A DNA stretch of 7,596 bases, taken from assembly GCA_001067655.1 (NCBI GenBank), contig JUNU01000214.1, positions 1 through 7,596 on the forward strand, in the 5' to 3' direction. Position numbers and translations under genes: made by a program. The DNA comes from Neisseria lactamica. GTDB taxonomy: Bacteria > Pseudomonadota > Gammaproteobacteria > Burkholderiales > Neisseriaceae. Under the pieces are notes generated by a model that saw only the letters and a list, made by a program, of their open reading frames with translations, had not been told where the DNA came from and searched no databases. Below, in pieces: positions 1-6,043 of the stretch (position 1 is the first letter of the stretch; every line of letters starts with the position of its first letter).

Positions 1-60
1 AATATTGAGCGGAACGATAGCGCGAAGTTTCAAATATTCATTTCATCTTAAAAAACCAAA

Positions 61-90
61 AAGGTCGTCTGAAAAATTTCAGACGACCTT
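61..90 (-). terminator. DUS-pair intrinsic terminator of the purine permease
   Basis: Two intact uptake sequences in inverted orientation (62-73 forward, 78-89 reverse) form a perfect 14-base stem, 61-74 with 77-90, around an AA loop. Read on the minus strand, the hairpin comes 55 bases after the permease stop codon and runs straight into a T-rich stretch (positions 60 down to about 48), so it looks like a factor-independent terminator. The plus-strand side has only a short T run, so termination in that direction would be weaker. Using inverted DUS pairs as terminators is established for Neisseria. Positions 1-60 and 91-144 show no supportable gene. Confidence 0.85.
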
Positions 91-144
91 TTGTTATTGC
101 GGAGACGAATATAAACGATTGTGGAATCAAATCTGGGAACGGTA

Positions 145-1458
145 TCAGCCGCCCATAAACCAGAATTTCAACGCCCACAATACGGCGACTATCCACACCA
201 TAGGCGGTACGTCTTTGACGCGGTTGCATAAAAGTTTAATCACGGCGTAGCTGATGAAGCCGAAGGCGATGCCGTCGGCAATCGAATAGGTGAACGGCAT
301 GAACACGATGGTCAGGAAAGCGGGGGCGGCTTCGGTCATGTCGTCCCAGTCGATTTCACGCGCGCTGCGCAGCATTTGCGCACCGACGTAGAGCAGCGCG
401 GGAGCGGTGGCGAAGCCGGGGATGCTCTGCACCAGCGGCGAGAAAATCAGACACGCCAGCATCAATACGCCGACGGTTACGGCGGTCAGACCGGTGCGGC
501 CGCCTGCGGACACACCTGCCGCGCTTTCGACATACGGCGTGGTTGAAGACGTACCCAGTGCGGCACCGGCGACGATGGCGGTCGAGTCGGCGAACAGGGC
601 ACGTTTCAGGCGGGGCAGTTTGCCGTCTTCCAGCAGGCCCGCGCGGTGGGAAACGCCGACCAGCGTGCCGGTGGAGTCAAACAAATCAACCAGGAAAAAG
701 ACGAAAATCACGCTGATCATGCTGAGTTTAAAGAGACCGTTGAAATCCATCTGCATGAAAGTCGGCGCGATGCTCGGAATTTCGCCGACCACGCCTTTAA
801 AATCGCTCAAGCCCAGCGGGGTGGAAATGGCTGTGATTGCCAGAATGGTCAGGATAATCGCCCCTTTGACGCGGAAATGCCCCAAAGCCACCACCATGGC
901 GAAGCCTGCCAATACCAAGAGTGCGGCAGGTTGGTGGATGTCGCCCAGCTTCACCAAAGTCGCGTCGCTGGCGACGATGATGCCGGAACCTTTGAGCGCA
1001 ATCAGCGACAGAAACAGCCCGATACCGGCGGCAATCGACATTTTCAAGCCCATAGGCAGCGCGTTCACCAGCATTTCACGCACTTTGAAAAAGCTGAATA
1101 AAATGAAAATGATGCCGGAAACGAAAACCGCACCCAAAGCCACCTGCCAAGGCACGCCCATGCCTTTGACGACGGCGTAGGTGAAATAGGCGTTCAAACC
1201 CATGCCCGGTGCGAGCGCAATCGGATAGTTGCCGACGAAGCCCATCACGAAGCAGCCGATGGCGGAAGCGATACAGGTGGCGACGAATACCGCGCCCATG
1301 TCCATGCCCGTTTCGCCGAGAATCAGCGGATTGACGATGATGATGTAACACATGGCGAGGAAGGTGGTCAGACCTGCCATCAGCTCCGTGCGCACATTTG
1401 TGCCATTTGCGCGTAAATTGAATATACGCTCCAGCACATTTTGATTTGAAGTAGTCAT
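145..1458 (-). CDS. NCS2-family purine permease (adenine/guanine/hypoxanthine type)
   Basis: Inner-membrane, proton-driven uptake of purine bases for salvage; the family is nucleobase-cation symporter 2, AzgA-like branch (E. coli AdeP, PurP, GhxP and GhxQ). The product is 437 residues, close to the roughly 445 of the E. coli members, and hydrophobic throughout, as expected for a 14-segment carrier. Signature blocks are in the expected order: the helix-3 motif NYPIALAPGMGLNAYF at 77-92, the helix-8 motif DLFDSTGTLVG at 258-268, and the helix-10 motif from G302 to about V327, containing TTPYVESAAG with the family's conserved glutamate (E311). The ATG at 1456-1458 is chosen because it begins the usual short polar N-terminus (MTTSNQNVLERIF); the ribosome site is weak (GAAAAG about 9 bases upstream). 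The gene is monocistronic, with a -10 box just upstream and a DUS terminator just downstream. The family is certain; which purine it prefers cannot be read from the sequence. Confidence 0.95.
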   Translation of the reverse strand: MTTSNQNVLERIFNLRANGTNVRTELMAGLTTFLAMCYIIIVNPLILGETGMDMGAVFVATCIASAIGCFVMGFVGNYPIALAPGMGLNAYFTYAVVKGMGVPWQVALGAVFVSGIIFILFSFFKVREMLVNALPMGLKMSIAAGIGLFLSLIALKGSGIIVASDATLVKLGDIHQPAALLVLAGFAMVVALGHFRVKGAIILTILAITAISTPLGLSDFKGVVGEIPSIAPTFMQMDFNGLFKLSMISVIFVFFLVDLFDSTGTLVGVSHRAGLLEDGKLPRLKRALFADSTAIVAGAALGTSSTTPYVESAAGVSAGGRTGLTAVTVGVLMLACLIFSPLVQSIPGFATAPALLYVGAQMLRSAREIDWDDMTEAAPAFLTIVFMPFTYSIADGIAFGFISYAVIKLLCNRVKDVPPMVWIVAVLWALKFWFMGG

Positions 1459-1497
1459 GATTTATGCTTTTCAAAAAAAAGGAAATTTGCGGGCGGT

Positions 1498-1503
1498 ATT
1501 ATA
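1498..1503 (-). promoter_or_regulatory. Candidate -10 box of the purine permease promoter
   Basis: On the minus strand this reads TATAAT, a perfect sigma-70 -10 box, 39 bases before the ATG, giving a leader of about 30 bases. No good -35 lies at normal spacing; the best is CCGACA with a 15-base spacer. A perfect TTGACA is present on the same strand at 1534-1539 but is separated by 30 bases, too far for one promoter. An activator may be needed, or the TTGACA may be chance. Confidence 0.5.
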
Positions 1504-1609
1504 CTGAAAACGCCTTGCTGTCGGGTGAAAAATTGTCAACATTCCACTTGGGGCAATGCGCTGCTATTTTTGCTGTGTCTGTGCGTAAATGAGAACAGGG
1601 TAGAGTGTG

Positions 1610-1650
1610 AGGTCGTCTGAAAATCCGAACGTTGCGTTTTCAGACGACCT
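1610..1650. repeat. Inverted DUS pair (hairpin) between divergent genes
   Basis: Intact uptake sequences at 1610-1621 (forward) and 1639-1650 (reverse) extend to a 14-base stem, 1610-1623 with 1637-1650, and a 13-base loop. The structure matches the terminator pairs elsewhere in the window but lies upstream of both neighbouring genes, so it ends no visible gene. Both flanks lack a strong T tract. It may serve mainly for DNA uptake, or insulate the two divergent units from read-through. Confidence 0.85.
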
Positions 1651-1681
1651 TTGTCCTTTGCATACGGCGGCAAACACGGAA

Positions 1682-1693
1682 AGGTCGTCCGAA
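1682..1693 (+). repeat. Variant DUS with one mismatch
   Basis: AGGTCGTCCGAA differs from the local uptake sequence only at position 9 (T to C), within the core. It has no inverted partner. It is probably a decayed copy, and reduced uptake activity would be expected. Confidence 0.6.
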
Positions 1694-1710
1694 ACCATGT
1701 TCCGAATACA

Positions 1711-1739
1711 TTGTCCGCACTGGCGCGCAAGCGTAAAAT
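1711..1739 (+). promoter_or_regulatory. Candidate promoter of the AEC transporter gene
   Basis: TTGTCC (1711-1716, 4 of 6 to TTGACA) and TAAAAT (1734-1739, 5 of 6 to TATAAT) are separated by exactly 17 bases. Transcription would start near 1746, leaving a leader of about 22 bases before the ATG at 1768. This is the best sigma-70-like pair I found in the spacer on this strand, but it is a match by eye only. Confidence 0.4.
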
Positions 1740-1767
1740 TTCCGTTTTCCCACAATGTGCCACACTC

Positions 1768-2700
1768 ATGGAAACCGCCTTGCTCCTTGCCGGCAAAATC
1801 ACCGAGCTGACCCTGATTGTCCTGATGGGCATGGCGTTGGTGAAGTTTAAGCTCCTGAATTCCGAACACAGCCGCACGCTCTCCGTCATCGCGCTCTACC
1901 TCATCAGTCCGTCGGTGATGATCCACGCCTTCCAAATCGAGAACACGCCCGATATCATTGACGGACTGAAGCTCTCGGTTGCCCTAGCAGTCGTGTTCCA
2001 CATCCTACTGATCGCGCTGGGCAGGCTTTTCAAAACCGTGTTCAAGCTCGATACGCTCGAACACGCCGCCACGGTTTACACCAATTCCGGCAACCTCATC
2101 ATCCCGCTGGTGATGTCCATTTTCGGACCGCAATGGGTGATTTACACCAGCGGCTTCATCATCGTCCAAATGTTCCTTTTCTGGACGCACCTGCGCCTGC
2201 TGCTTTGCGGGCGCGGCAATCTTGCGTGGAAAACTGTACTGACCAACATCAACATCCTTTCCATCTTTATCGGCGTGTTCATGTTCGCTTTCCAAATCAA
2301 ACTGCCGCACATCATCGACAACACGCTCGCCACCGTCGGCAGCATGATAGGCCCGGTCGCCATGCTGGTTGCCGGAATGCTGATTGCCTCGCTGCCGCTC
2401 AAAGAAATCGTCCTCTCCAAACGGATTTACCTCGTCGCCTTCCTGCGCCTGATACTCATCCCGCTGATTCTGCTGGTGTTTGTCAAACTTTCAGGTATTG
2501 CCCACTTGGGCGGACACAGCGATACCGTCGTCCTTATCAGCTTTCTCGCCACTGTCAGCCCCGCCGCGTCCACCGTTACCCAAATGGCGATGGTTTATGG
2601 TCAAAACGCCCGTAAAGCCAGCGCGATTTACGGCATCACGACGCTGCTGTGCGTCATCACCATGCCGATGATGATTGCGTTGTATCAAGCGATGGTTTAA
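1768..2700 (+). CDS. AEC-family (auxin efflux carrier-like) permease
   Basis: Inner-membrane carrier of the AEC family (Pfam Mem_trans). Characterised bacterial relatives move malate, malonate or other organic anions; the substrate here is not predictable. The 310-residue product has the family's usual length and a two-times-five-helix pattern. Visible family motifs are TNSGNLIIPLV (105-115) in the first half, IGPVAMLVAGM (194-204) at the start of the second, and SPAASTVTQMA (264-274), equivalent to the conserved TPAA-type helix break near the C-terminus. The ATG at 1768 is chosen because the hydrophobic N-terminus (METALLLAGKITELTLIVLM) begins there; an in-frame TTG at 1651 would add 39 polar residues unlike the family. 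No Shine-Dalgarno sequence precedes the ATG. The gene is monocistronic and ends just before a DUS terminator. Confidence 0.93.
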   Translation: METALLLAGKITELTLIVLMGMALVKFKLLNSEHSRTLSVIALYLISPSVMIHAFQIENTPDIIDGLKLSVALAVVFHILLIALGRLFKTVFKLDTLEHAATVYTNSGNLIIPLVMSIFGPQWVIYTSGFIIVQMFLFWTHLRLLLCGRGNLAWKTVLTNINILSIFIGVFMFAFQIKLPHIIDNTLATVGSMIGPVAMLVAGMLIASLPLKEIVLSKRIYLVAFLRLILIPLILLVFVKLSGIAHLGGHSDTVVLISFLATVSPAASTVTQMAMVYGQNARKASAIYGITTLLCVITMPMMIALYQAMV

Positions 2701-2716
2701 AAGGGTTGGGTTAAGA

Positions 2717-2763
2717 AAAAGGTCGTCTGAAACACCCCGAACAGGGTTTTCAGACGACCTTTT
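2717..2763. terminator. Bidirectional DUS-pair terminator between convergent genes
   Basis: Intact DUS copies at 2720-2731 and 2749-2760 form a 16-base stem (2717-2732 with 2748-2763). Inside it, after one unpaired C, ACCC at 2734-2737 can pair with GGGT at 2744-2747, lengthening the hairpin. T runs follow the stem on both strands. It starts 16 bases after the AEC stop codon and lies about 157 bases past the stop of the convergent minus-strand gene, so it can serve both. Apart from it, the spacer to 2920 holds only a small GCCAT/ATGGC stem near 2892-2906 and no gene. Confidence 0.88.
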
Positions 2764-2920
2764 GCCGTTATTCCCATCATGACGGACGGAATATACAAGC
2801 GGCAACGTACCTCAAAAAACGAAAGAGATTGGATTCCCAATCAGGCAAAACACCATACCAACTGTTTTCGCATGATGCCTGCCACCGATACGCCATCCTG
2901 TATGGCAACCGGCAACGCTG

Positions 2921-3865
2921 CTATTTCGAACTGCCATACTCCTGTTTTTCCGCATCCCAGCGGTAAACTTTCCGTTCACCGTTTTTCATGCCCTTCGCTC
3001 GCCAAATGATGTCGTAAAATCCATTATGCTGCTGCGGCGACATTTTCAGGATGTATGTGTCGGTATATACATCATACTGGCGTGTGCCGTCCTTATTCCA
3101 GCTGCCGGCAATGTTTTCAAGCGTAAAGGTGTTGGCGTTCAAAACGGGTTTCAGACGGCCTTCAATAACGGCAAACAACACCATAAACTCTTCCAAGCTG
3201 CCGCCTCCTGCATAACCGACCGTGTTCTGCAAGCGCAGGCCGAAGGCATCGGTTTTATCGTTCAGGCGATAAGCGGCAAAATCGAGACGGGCGGGCAGCC
3301 CGATTTGCAAGCCGCCATCGGGGATTTGCACGACAAACTGTCGCTTCTCTTCCATAGCGGGTTTGGGTGACGGATAAAATTCGTCTTTTTCTTCATAATC
3401 ATAATGTTCGGTATAAGGCTTGGCGGCAAGGGCGAATTTGCCACCGGCATCCTTTGTCAGCAAGGCGAGGGTTATTTGAGCGACAGGGTTGCCTGAGTCG
3501 GGTCCGCATTGCGCGTAGTGATTCGGGTTTTCGCGGTAAAAATTGCCAAGCGGATGCTTATTCAGGCACACCAGTGCGACTTGGAGGCCGTTTTTCCAAG
3601 GCCGCAGCGACATCATATTCAGTTTTTCCACGTCTGCGTCAGGCGCAACCAAACTCAGGATTTCGCGTACGCGCGCATCTTGGCGCGACAGGCTGCCGAA
3701 GCCGTCGGCAAGCGGCTTGCCGTCTGTTTGTTTTGTATACCGCTGCGTGATTTCCGTCTTCTTGACTTGTGCCCGTCCTTTGCCGGATGAGTGTACGGTT
3801 TCCGCCGTGGAAAGCGGGGCGGCGGCAAAGAGCGCCAAGGAGAGAAATAATCCGGTTTTATTCAT
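2921..3865 (-). CDS. Exported protein of unknown function
   Basis: I do not recognise this 314-residue protein. It begins with a clear signal peptide: K3, a hydrophobic stretch (GLFLSLALFAAAPL) and a likely signal-peptidase-I cut after LSTA, near residue 21, so it should be periplasmic or secreted. The mature part is polar, rich in lysine, tyrosine and glycine, has no further membrane segment and has only two cysteines (C100, C120), which could form one disulfide. The last 60 residues (YDVYTDTYILKM, then YDIIWRAKG, then KVYRWD) look like alternating beta strands. The start is well supported by AGGA eight bases upstream (3874-3877 on the plus strand). It is divergent from the lipoprotein dikinase across 161 bases, and both products are exported, so a shared role is possible but unproven. 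Residues 235-239 (EGRLK) are encoded by an uptake sequence. Confidence 0.85.
   Translation of the reverse strand: MNKTGLFLSLALFAAAPLSTAETVHSSGKGRAQVKKTEITQRYTKQTDGKPLADGFGSLSRQDARVREILSLVAPDADVEKLNMMSLRPWKNGLQVALVCLNKHPLGNFYRENPNHYAQCGPDSGNPVAQITLALLTKDAGGKFALAAKPYTEHYDYEEKDEFYPSPKPAMEEKRQFVVQIPDGGLQIGLPARLDFAAYRLNDKTDAFGLRLQNTVGYAGGGSLEEFMVLFAVIEGRLKPVLNANTFTLENIAGSWNKDGTRQYDVYTDTYILKMSPQQHNGFYDIIWRAKGMKNGERKVYRWDAEKQEYGSSK
3150..3161 (-). repeat. DUS of the AGGCCGTCTGAA dialect inside a gene
   Basis: On the minus strand this reads AGGCCGTCTGAA, one base from the AGGTCGTCTGAA used in the rest of the window. It lies in frame in the exported-protein gene and encodes part of EGRLK (residues 235-239). 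The differing base is the third position of a glycine codon (GGC instead of GGT), so the change is silent. Confidence 0.8.
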
Positions 3866-3898
3866 GTTTTGTATCCTGCTTGTTCGAAGAAATGTGGC

Positions 3899-3988
3899 GG
3901 GTCGTCTGAAAACGACAGGCTGGAAATGAAGTTGAGATTCTAGCAGTACAAACTGAAAAAAGAATCAGGCTTGATTTTCAGACGACCT
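3899..3988. repeat. Wide inverted DUS pair flanking a divergent promoter region
   Basis: A forward copy with one mismatch in the first base (GGGTCGTCTGAA, 3899-3910) faces an intact reverse copy at 3977-3988. They share a 13-base inverted repeat, 3900-3912 with 3975-3987, separated by 62 bases, too far apart for a typical terminator. The left copy also has a local 5-base stem (GTCGT 3901-3905 with ACGAC 3912-3916). The left copy falls in the leader of the minus-strand gene; the right copy overlaps the plus-strand promoter. Confidence 0.8.
3937..3942 (-). promoter_or_regulatory. Candidate extended -10 promoter of the exported-protein gene
   Basis: The minus strand reads TGCTAGAAT: TAGAAT matches the -10 consensus at 5 of 6, and the preceding TG-n makes it an extended -10. 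The -35 region is poor and T-rich. Transcription would begin near 3930 and give a leader of about 65 bases containing the variant DUS and its small hairpin. Confidence 0.45.
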
Positions 3989-4002
3989 TTTCTTGCTACA
4001 AT
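3975..4002 (+). promoter_or_regulatory. Candidate promoter of the lipoprotein dikinase, overlapping a DUS
   Basis: TGCTACAAT (3994-4002) is an extended -10 with TACAAT at 5 of 6. TTTTCA (3975-3980, 4 of 6) lies 16 bases upstream as the -35, so the reverse DUS at 3977-3988 supplies part of the -35 and much of the spacer. The start would be near 4009, leaving about 18 bases, mostly a T run, before the ATG at 4027. Confidence 0.55.
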
Positions 4003-4026
4003 CCGTTTTTTTTCATTGCCATTATC

Positions 4027-5967
4027 ATGAAAACCAGCGTCTGCCTCTCACTATTGTTCCTGCTCGCCGCCTGCCAACCTGACTCCGCAGCCGTAGATAC
4101 CGCCGCGCCGACCGCGCGCAAGCCTTCTTATTTTGAGTCTGACAAACGCCAAGCCGCCACGCCGGTTAAAACGCAAACGCCCGCGCTGCCCGCCATACGC
4201 AGCCGCGCCGATTTCGACCTGCTTTCGCGCGTTTACGAACAAGACAGCGAATACGAAATCCCGCACGTTCTCTTCCTTATCGACCGCGAAGACAACAACC
4301 GCACCGACTACATCAACACGCCGAAATACCGCCTGCACGAAACCTATCTCGCCGAGATTTTGAAGCCGATGCCGACGCGCAAAGAATTGTTCGAACAATA
4401 CCGCAGCCCGAGCCGTCGCTTCCTGTTCGGCACCATCAGTTGGCAGAACAGCACTCAAGAATACGTTTACGAATTTTGGGAAGGCGACAAAATCACGCCC
4501 GAATTGCTGAAATTGGCAGAAGGTCGTCTGAAAGACAGTTTCTTCGCCCCGCTGCGTTACAAAACCAATTCCCTGTGGCAGGAAACCGTTGCTGCGCAAA
4601 GCAAAGTCCCCTTCGTCACCCAAGAAAGCCTGATACAGAATTTCCCTTATTTACCGTTGCACAGGGGGAAAGCGGTAGGCACATTGCGCGTCATCACTCA
4701 GGAAGACGACCTTTACGATGTCGGTGCGGACGACATCATCATCTTGAAAGAAGTGCCGCTGGTGTTGTCGCCCGTAGCAGGCATCATCAGCGAAAAACCG
4801 TCCACCGCGCTGTCGCATGTGAACGTCTTGGCGCGCGGCTGGGGCATTCCCAACATCTACCTCAAAGACGCAGAAAAAATCCTCGCCCCCTATATCGGCC
4901 GCCGCATCGAATTGGAGGCAGACGCAAAACAATACCGGGTCGCCCAAACCAACCGAAACACAGCCGCCAAAACATTTTCAGACGACCTCTCCCTGCCGCA
5001 GCCCGACACTTCCGATTACAGCCTGCGGCCGCTTGCCAACTTGCGCCGTGAAGACAGCCGTTACTGCGGCAGCAAAGCCGCCAACCTCGGCCATATCCGC
5101 GCCCATATCGCAGACAGCAACGTCCCCGACGGATTCTGCATCCCCTTCGCCTACTACCGCGCCATGATGGACAAACTCGGCATCAACGCGGCAACACTGG
5201 CACAAATCGAATCGCAAAGCGGCGGCGACAACCGCAAACGCCGTACCGCCTTGCTCGCATTGCAGAAAAAAATCACCGATGCCGAAATCCCTTCCGAATG
5301 GAAACGCACCTGGGCGGAACAATGGCGCAGCCAGTTAAACAGCAAAGGCGTGTTCGTCCGCAGCTCGTCCAATTCCGAAGACCTGCCGAATTTCAGCGGC
5401 GCAGGGCTGTACACCACCGTGCCGAACGTAACCGGAGAAAACGCATTGGCGGAAGCAGTGAAACAATCTTGGGCTTCCGTCTTCAATTACAGCGCGTACG
5501 AAGCCCGCCGCATCGCCGGACTGCCGCACGACAGCGTGAAAATGAGCGTCTTCGTCCAGCAAAGCATCAATGCCGACCTCTCCGGCGTACTCGTTACCGT
5601 CAATCCCTACGATACCGCGCAGAAAAACACGTCCTACATCGCCGCCAAACGCGGGCTGGGCATTCGCGTGGTCGAAGGAAAACGGGTGGCGGAACAAGCC
5701 GTTTACAACCGCCGCAACGACGCCGTACAACGCCTCAGCTCCTCCAACGAAACCACCGCACTGCAACTGGATGAAAACGGCGGCGTCAGGGAAGTGCCGA
5801 TAACCGGCGGCAACGTCATGAACCACGACCAAATCCGCCGCCTCGACCAAGCTGGACAGCAAAGCAAACAGCTTTTCGGCAACGGCGAACAAGACATAGA
5901 ATGGGCTTTCGCAGGCGGTAAACTCGTCATCCTTCAGGCAAGGCCTTATTTAAACGGCAGACGGTAA
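4027..5967 (+). CDS. Lipoprotein with phosphohistidine and PEP-synthase/PPDK-type ATP-binding domains
   Basis: The 646-residue product starts with a textbook lipoprotein signal (lipobox LAAC, lipidated C16; Q at +2 suggests outer-membrane sorting). A proline/alanine-rich linker runs to about 60, then a region of unknown fold to about 210. Residues 215-305 look like the swivelling phosphohistidine domain: PSTALSHVNVLARGWGIPN, with H264 as the likely phospho-carrier. After a linker, 340-640 match the PEP/pyruvate-binding ATP-grasp domain: YCGSKAANLG (346-355), VFVRSSSNSEDLP (442-454) then SGAGLY, FVQQSINADLSGVLVTVNP (509-527), and DIEWAFAGGKLVILQARP (623-640) with D623, E625, Q637 and R639. Nucleotide-site residues appear intact. 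Histidine domain before ATP domain is the reverse of PEP synthase and resembles alpha-glucan water dikinases; there is no PEP/pyruvate TIM barrel. The acceptor is unknown, and an exported ATP-dependent dikinase is puzzling. No Shine-Dalgarno sequence precedes the ATG; the lipoprotein signal fixes the start. Confidence 0.9.
   Translation: MKTSVCLSLLFLLAACQPDSAAVDTAAPTARKPSYFESDKRQAATPVKTQTPALPAIRSRADFDLLSRVYEQDSEYEIPHVLFLIDREDNNRTDYINTPKYRLHETYLAEILKPMPTRKELFEQYRSPSRRFLFGTISWQNSTQEYVYEFWEGDKITPELLKLAEGRLKDSFFAPLRYKTNSLWQETVAAQSKVPFVTQESLIQNFPYLPLHRGKAVGTLRVITQEDDLYDVGADDIIILKEVPLVLSPVAGIISEKPSTALSHVNVLARGWGIPNIYLKDAEKILAPYIGRRIELEADAKQYRVAQTNRNTAAKTFSDDLSLPQPDTSDYSLRPLANLRREDSRYCGSKAANLGHIRAHIADSNVPDGFCIPFAYYRAMMDKLGINAATLAQIESQSGGDNRKRRTALLALQKKITDAEIPSEWKRTWAEQWRSQLNSKGVFVRSSSNSEDLPNFSGAGLYTTVPNVTGENALAEAVKQSWASVFNYSAYEARRIAGLPHDSVKMSVFVQQSINADLSGVLVTVNPYDTAQKNTSYIAAKRGLGIRVVEGKRVAEQAVYNRRNDAVQRLSSSNETTALQLDENGGVREVPITGGNVMNHDQIRRLDQAGQQSKQLFGNGEQDIEWAFAGGKLVILQARPYLNGRR
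4521..4532 (+). repeat. Intragenic DUS, coding for EGRLK
   Basis: Intact AGGTCGTCTGAA lies in frame in the lipoprotein dikinase, encoding residues 165-169 (EGRLK) in the N-terminal region that lacks recognisable catalytic motifs. It has no inverted partner nearby, so it is an uptake signal rather than a terminator. Confidence 0.9.
4977..4988 (-). repeat. Intragenic reverse DUS in the interdomain linker
   Basis: Intact reverse-orientation DUS, TTCAGACGACCT on the plus strand, encodes FSDDL (residues 317-321) of the lipoprotein dikinase. The site falls in the variable linker between the phosphohistidine domain and the ATP-binding domain, where extra residues are likely tolerated. Confidence 0.9.
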
Positions 5968-5982
5968 AATGAGAAAGGGAAG

Positions 5983-5994
5983 AGGTCGTCTGAA
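5983..5994 (+). repeat. Single DUS between the dikinase and SUKH genes
   Basis: Intact AGGTCGTCTGAA lies 15 bases after the dikinase stop codon, without an inverted partner. It cannot form the usual terminator hairpin, so the dikinase and the SUKH gene 76 bases downstream may be co-transcribed. Confidence 0.88.
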
Positions 5995-6043
5995 AACGCG
6001 GCTTCAATGAAGTTCAAAACCAAAATCTAGCAAAGGAAACATC

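Larger units (their letters stand above)
1459..1767. other. 309-base divergent intergenic region
   Basis: This gap separates the two divergent permease genes. From left to right it holds an A-rich permease leader (1459-1490), the minus-strand -10 box, a DUS hairpin (1610-1650), a one-base-variant DUS (1682-1693) and a candidate plus-strand promoter (1711-1739). Short open frames cross it, but they show no protein-like composition or ribosome site, and I see no gene in it. The AEC reading frame stays open back to a TTG at 1651, but that extra part is polar and begins inside sequence next to the hairpin, so I treat it as untranslated. Confidence 0.7.

Noticed and set aside
407..1180. Long open frame (257 codons) on the plus strand opposite the purine permease
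   Set aside because: It lies wholly antisense to a clear family member, its product is rich in Pro, Ala, Ser, Thr and Lys without domain features, and it has no ribosome site; a by-product of GC-rich coding.
1651..1767. N-terminal extension of the AEC carrier from a TTG
   Set aside because: The 39 added residues are polar and unlike the family's membrane-embedded start; the candidate promoter lies inside this stretch.
2779..3009. 76-codon plus-strand frame at the end of the convergent region
   Set aside because: It overlaps the 3' end of the exported-protein gene, has no ribosome site, and its product looks random.
3719..3728. Possible meningococcal-type DUS core (GCCGTCTGTT)
   Set aside because: Two mismatches at the end of the core and coding context in the exported-protein gene; chance similarity.
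4051..4623. 190-codon minus-strand frame opposite the dikinase
   Set aside because: Composition (runs of F, V, G, R, A) is typical of the complement of Neisseria coding DNA, and the plus-strand lipoprotein frame has clear motifs.
4702..4713. Possible further reverse DUS (GAAGACGACCTT)
   Set aside because: Only AGACGACCT matches, and the bases equivalent to the TTC start are wrong; it is explained by coding for EDDL.
4027..5967. Annotation as phosphoenolpyruvate synthase (ppsA)
   Set aside because: The domain order is reversed, the PEP/pyruvate barrel is absent, and a lipoprotein signal is present, so the name would mislead.
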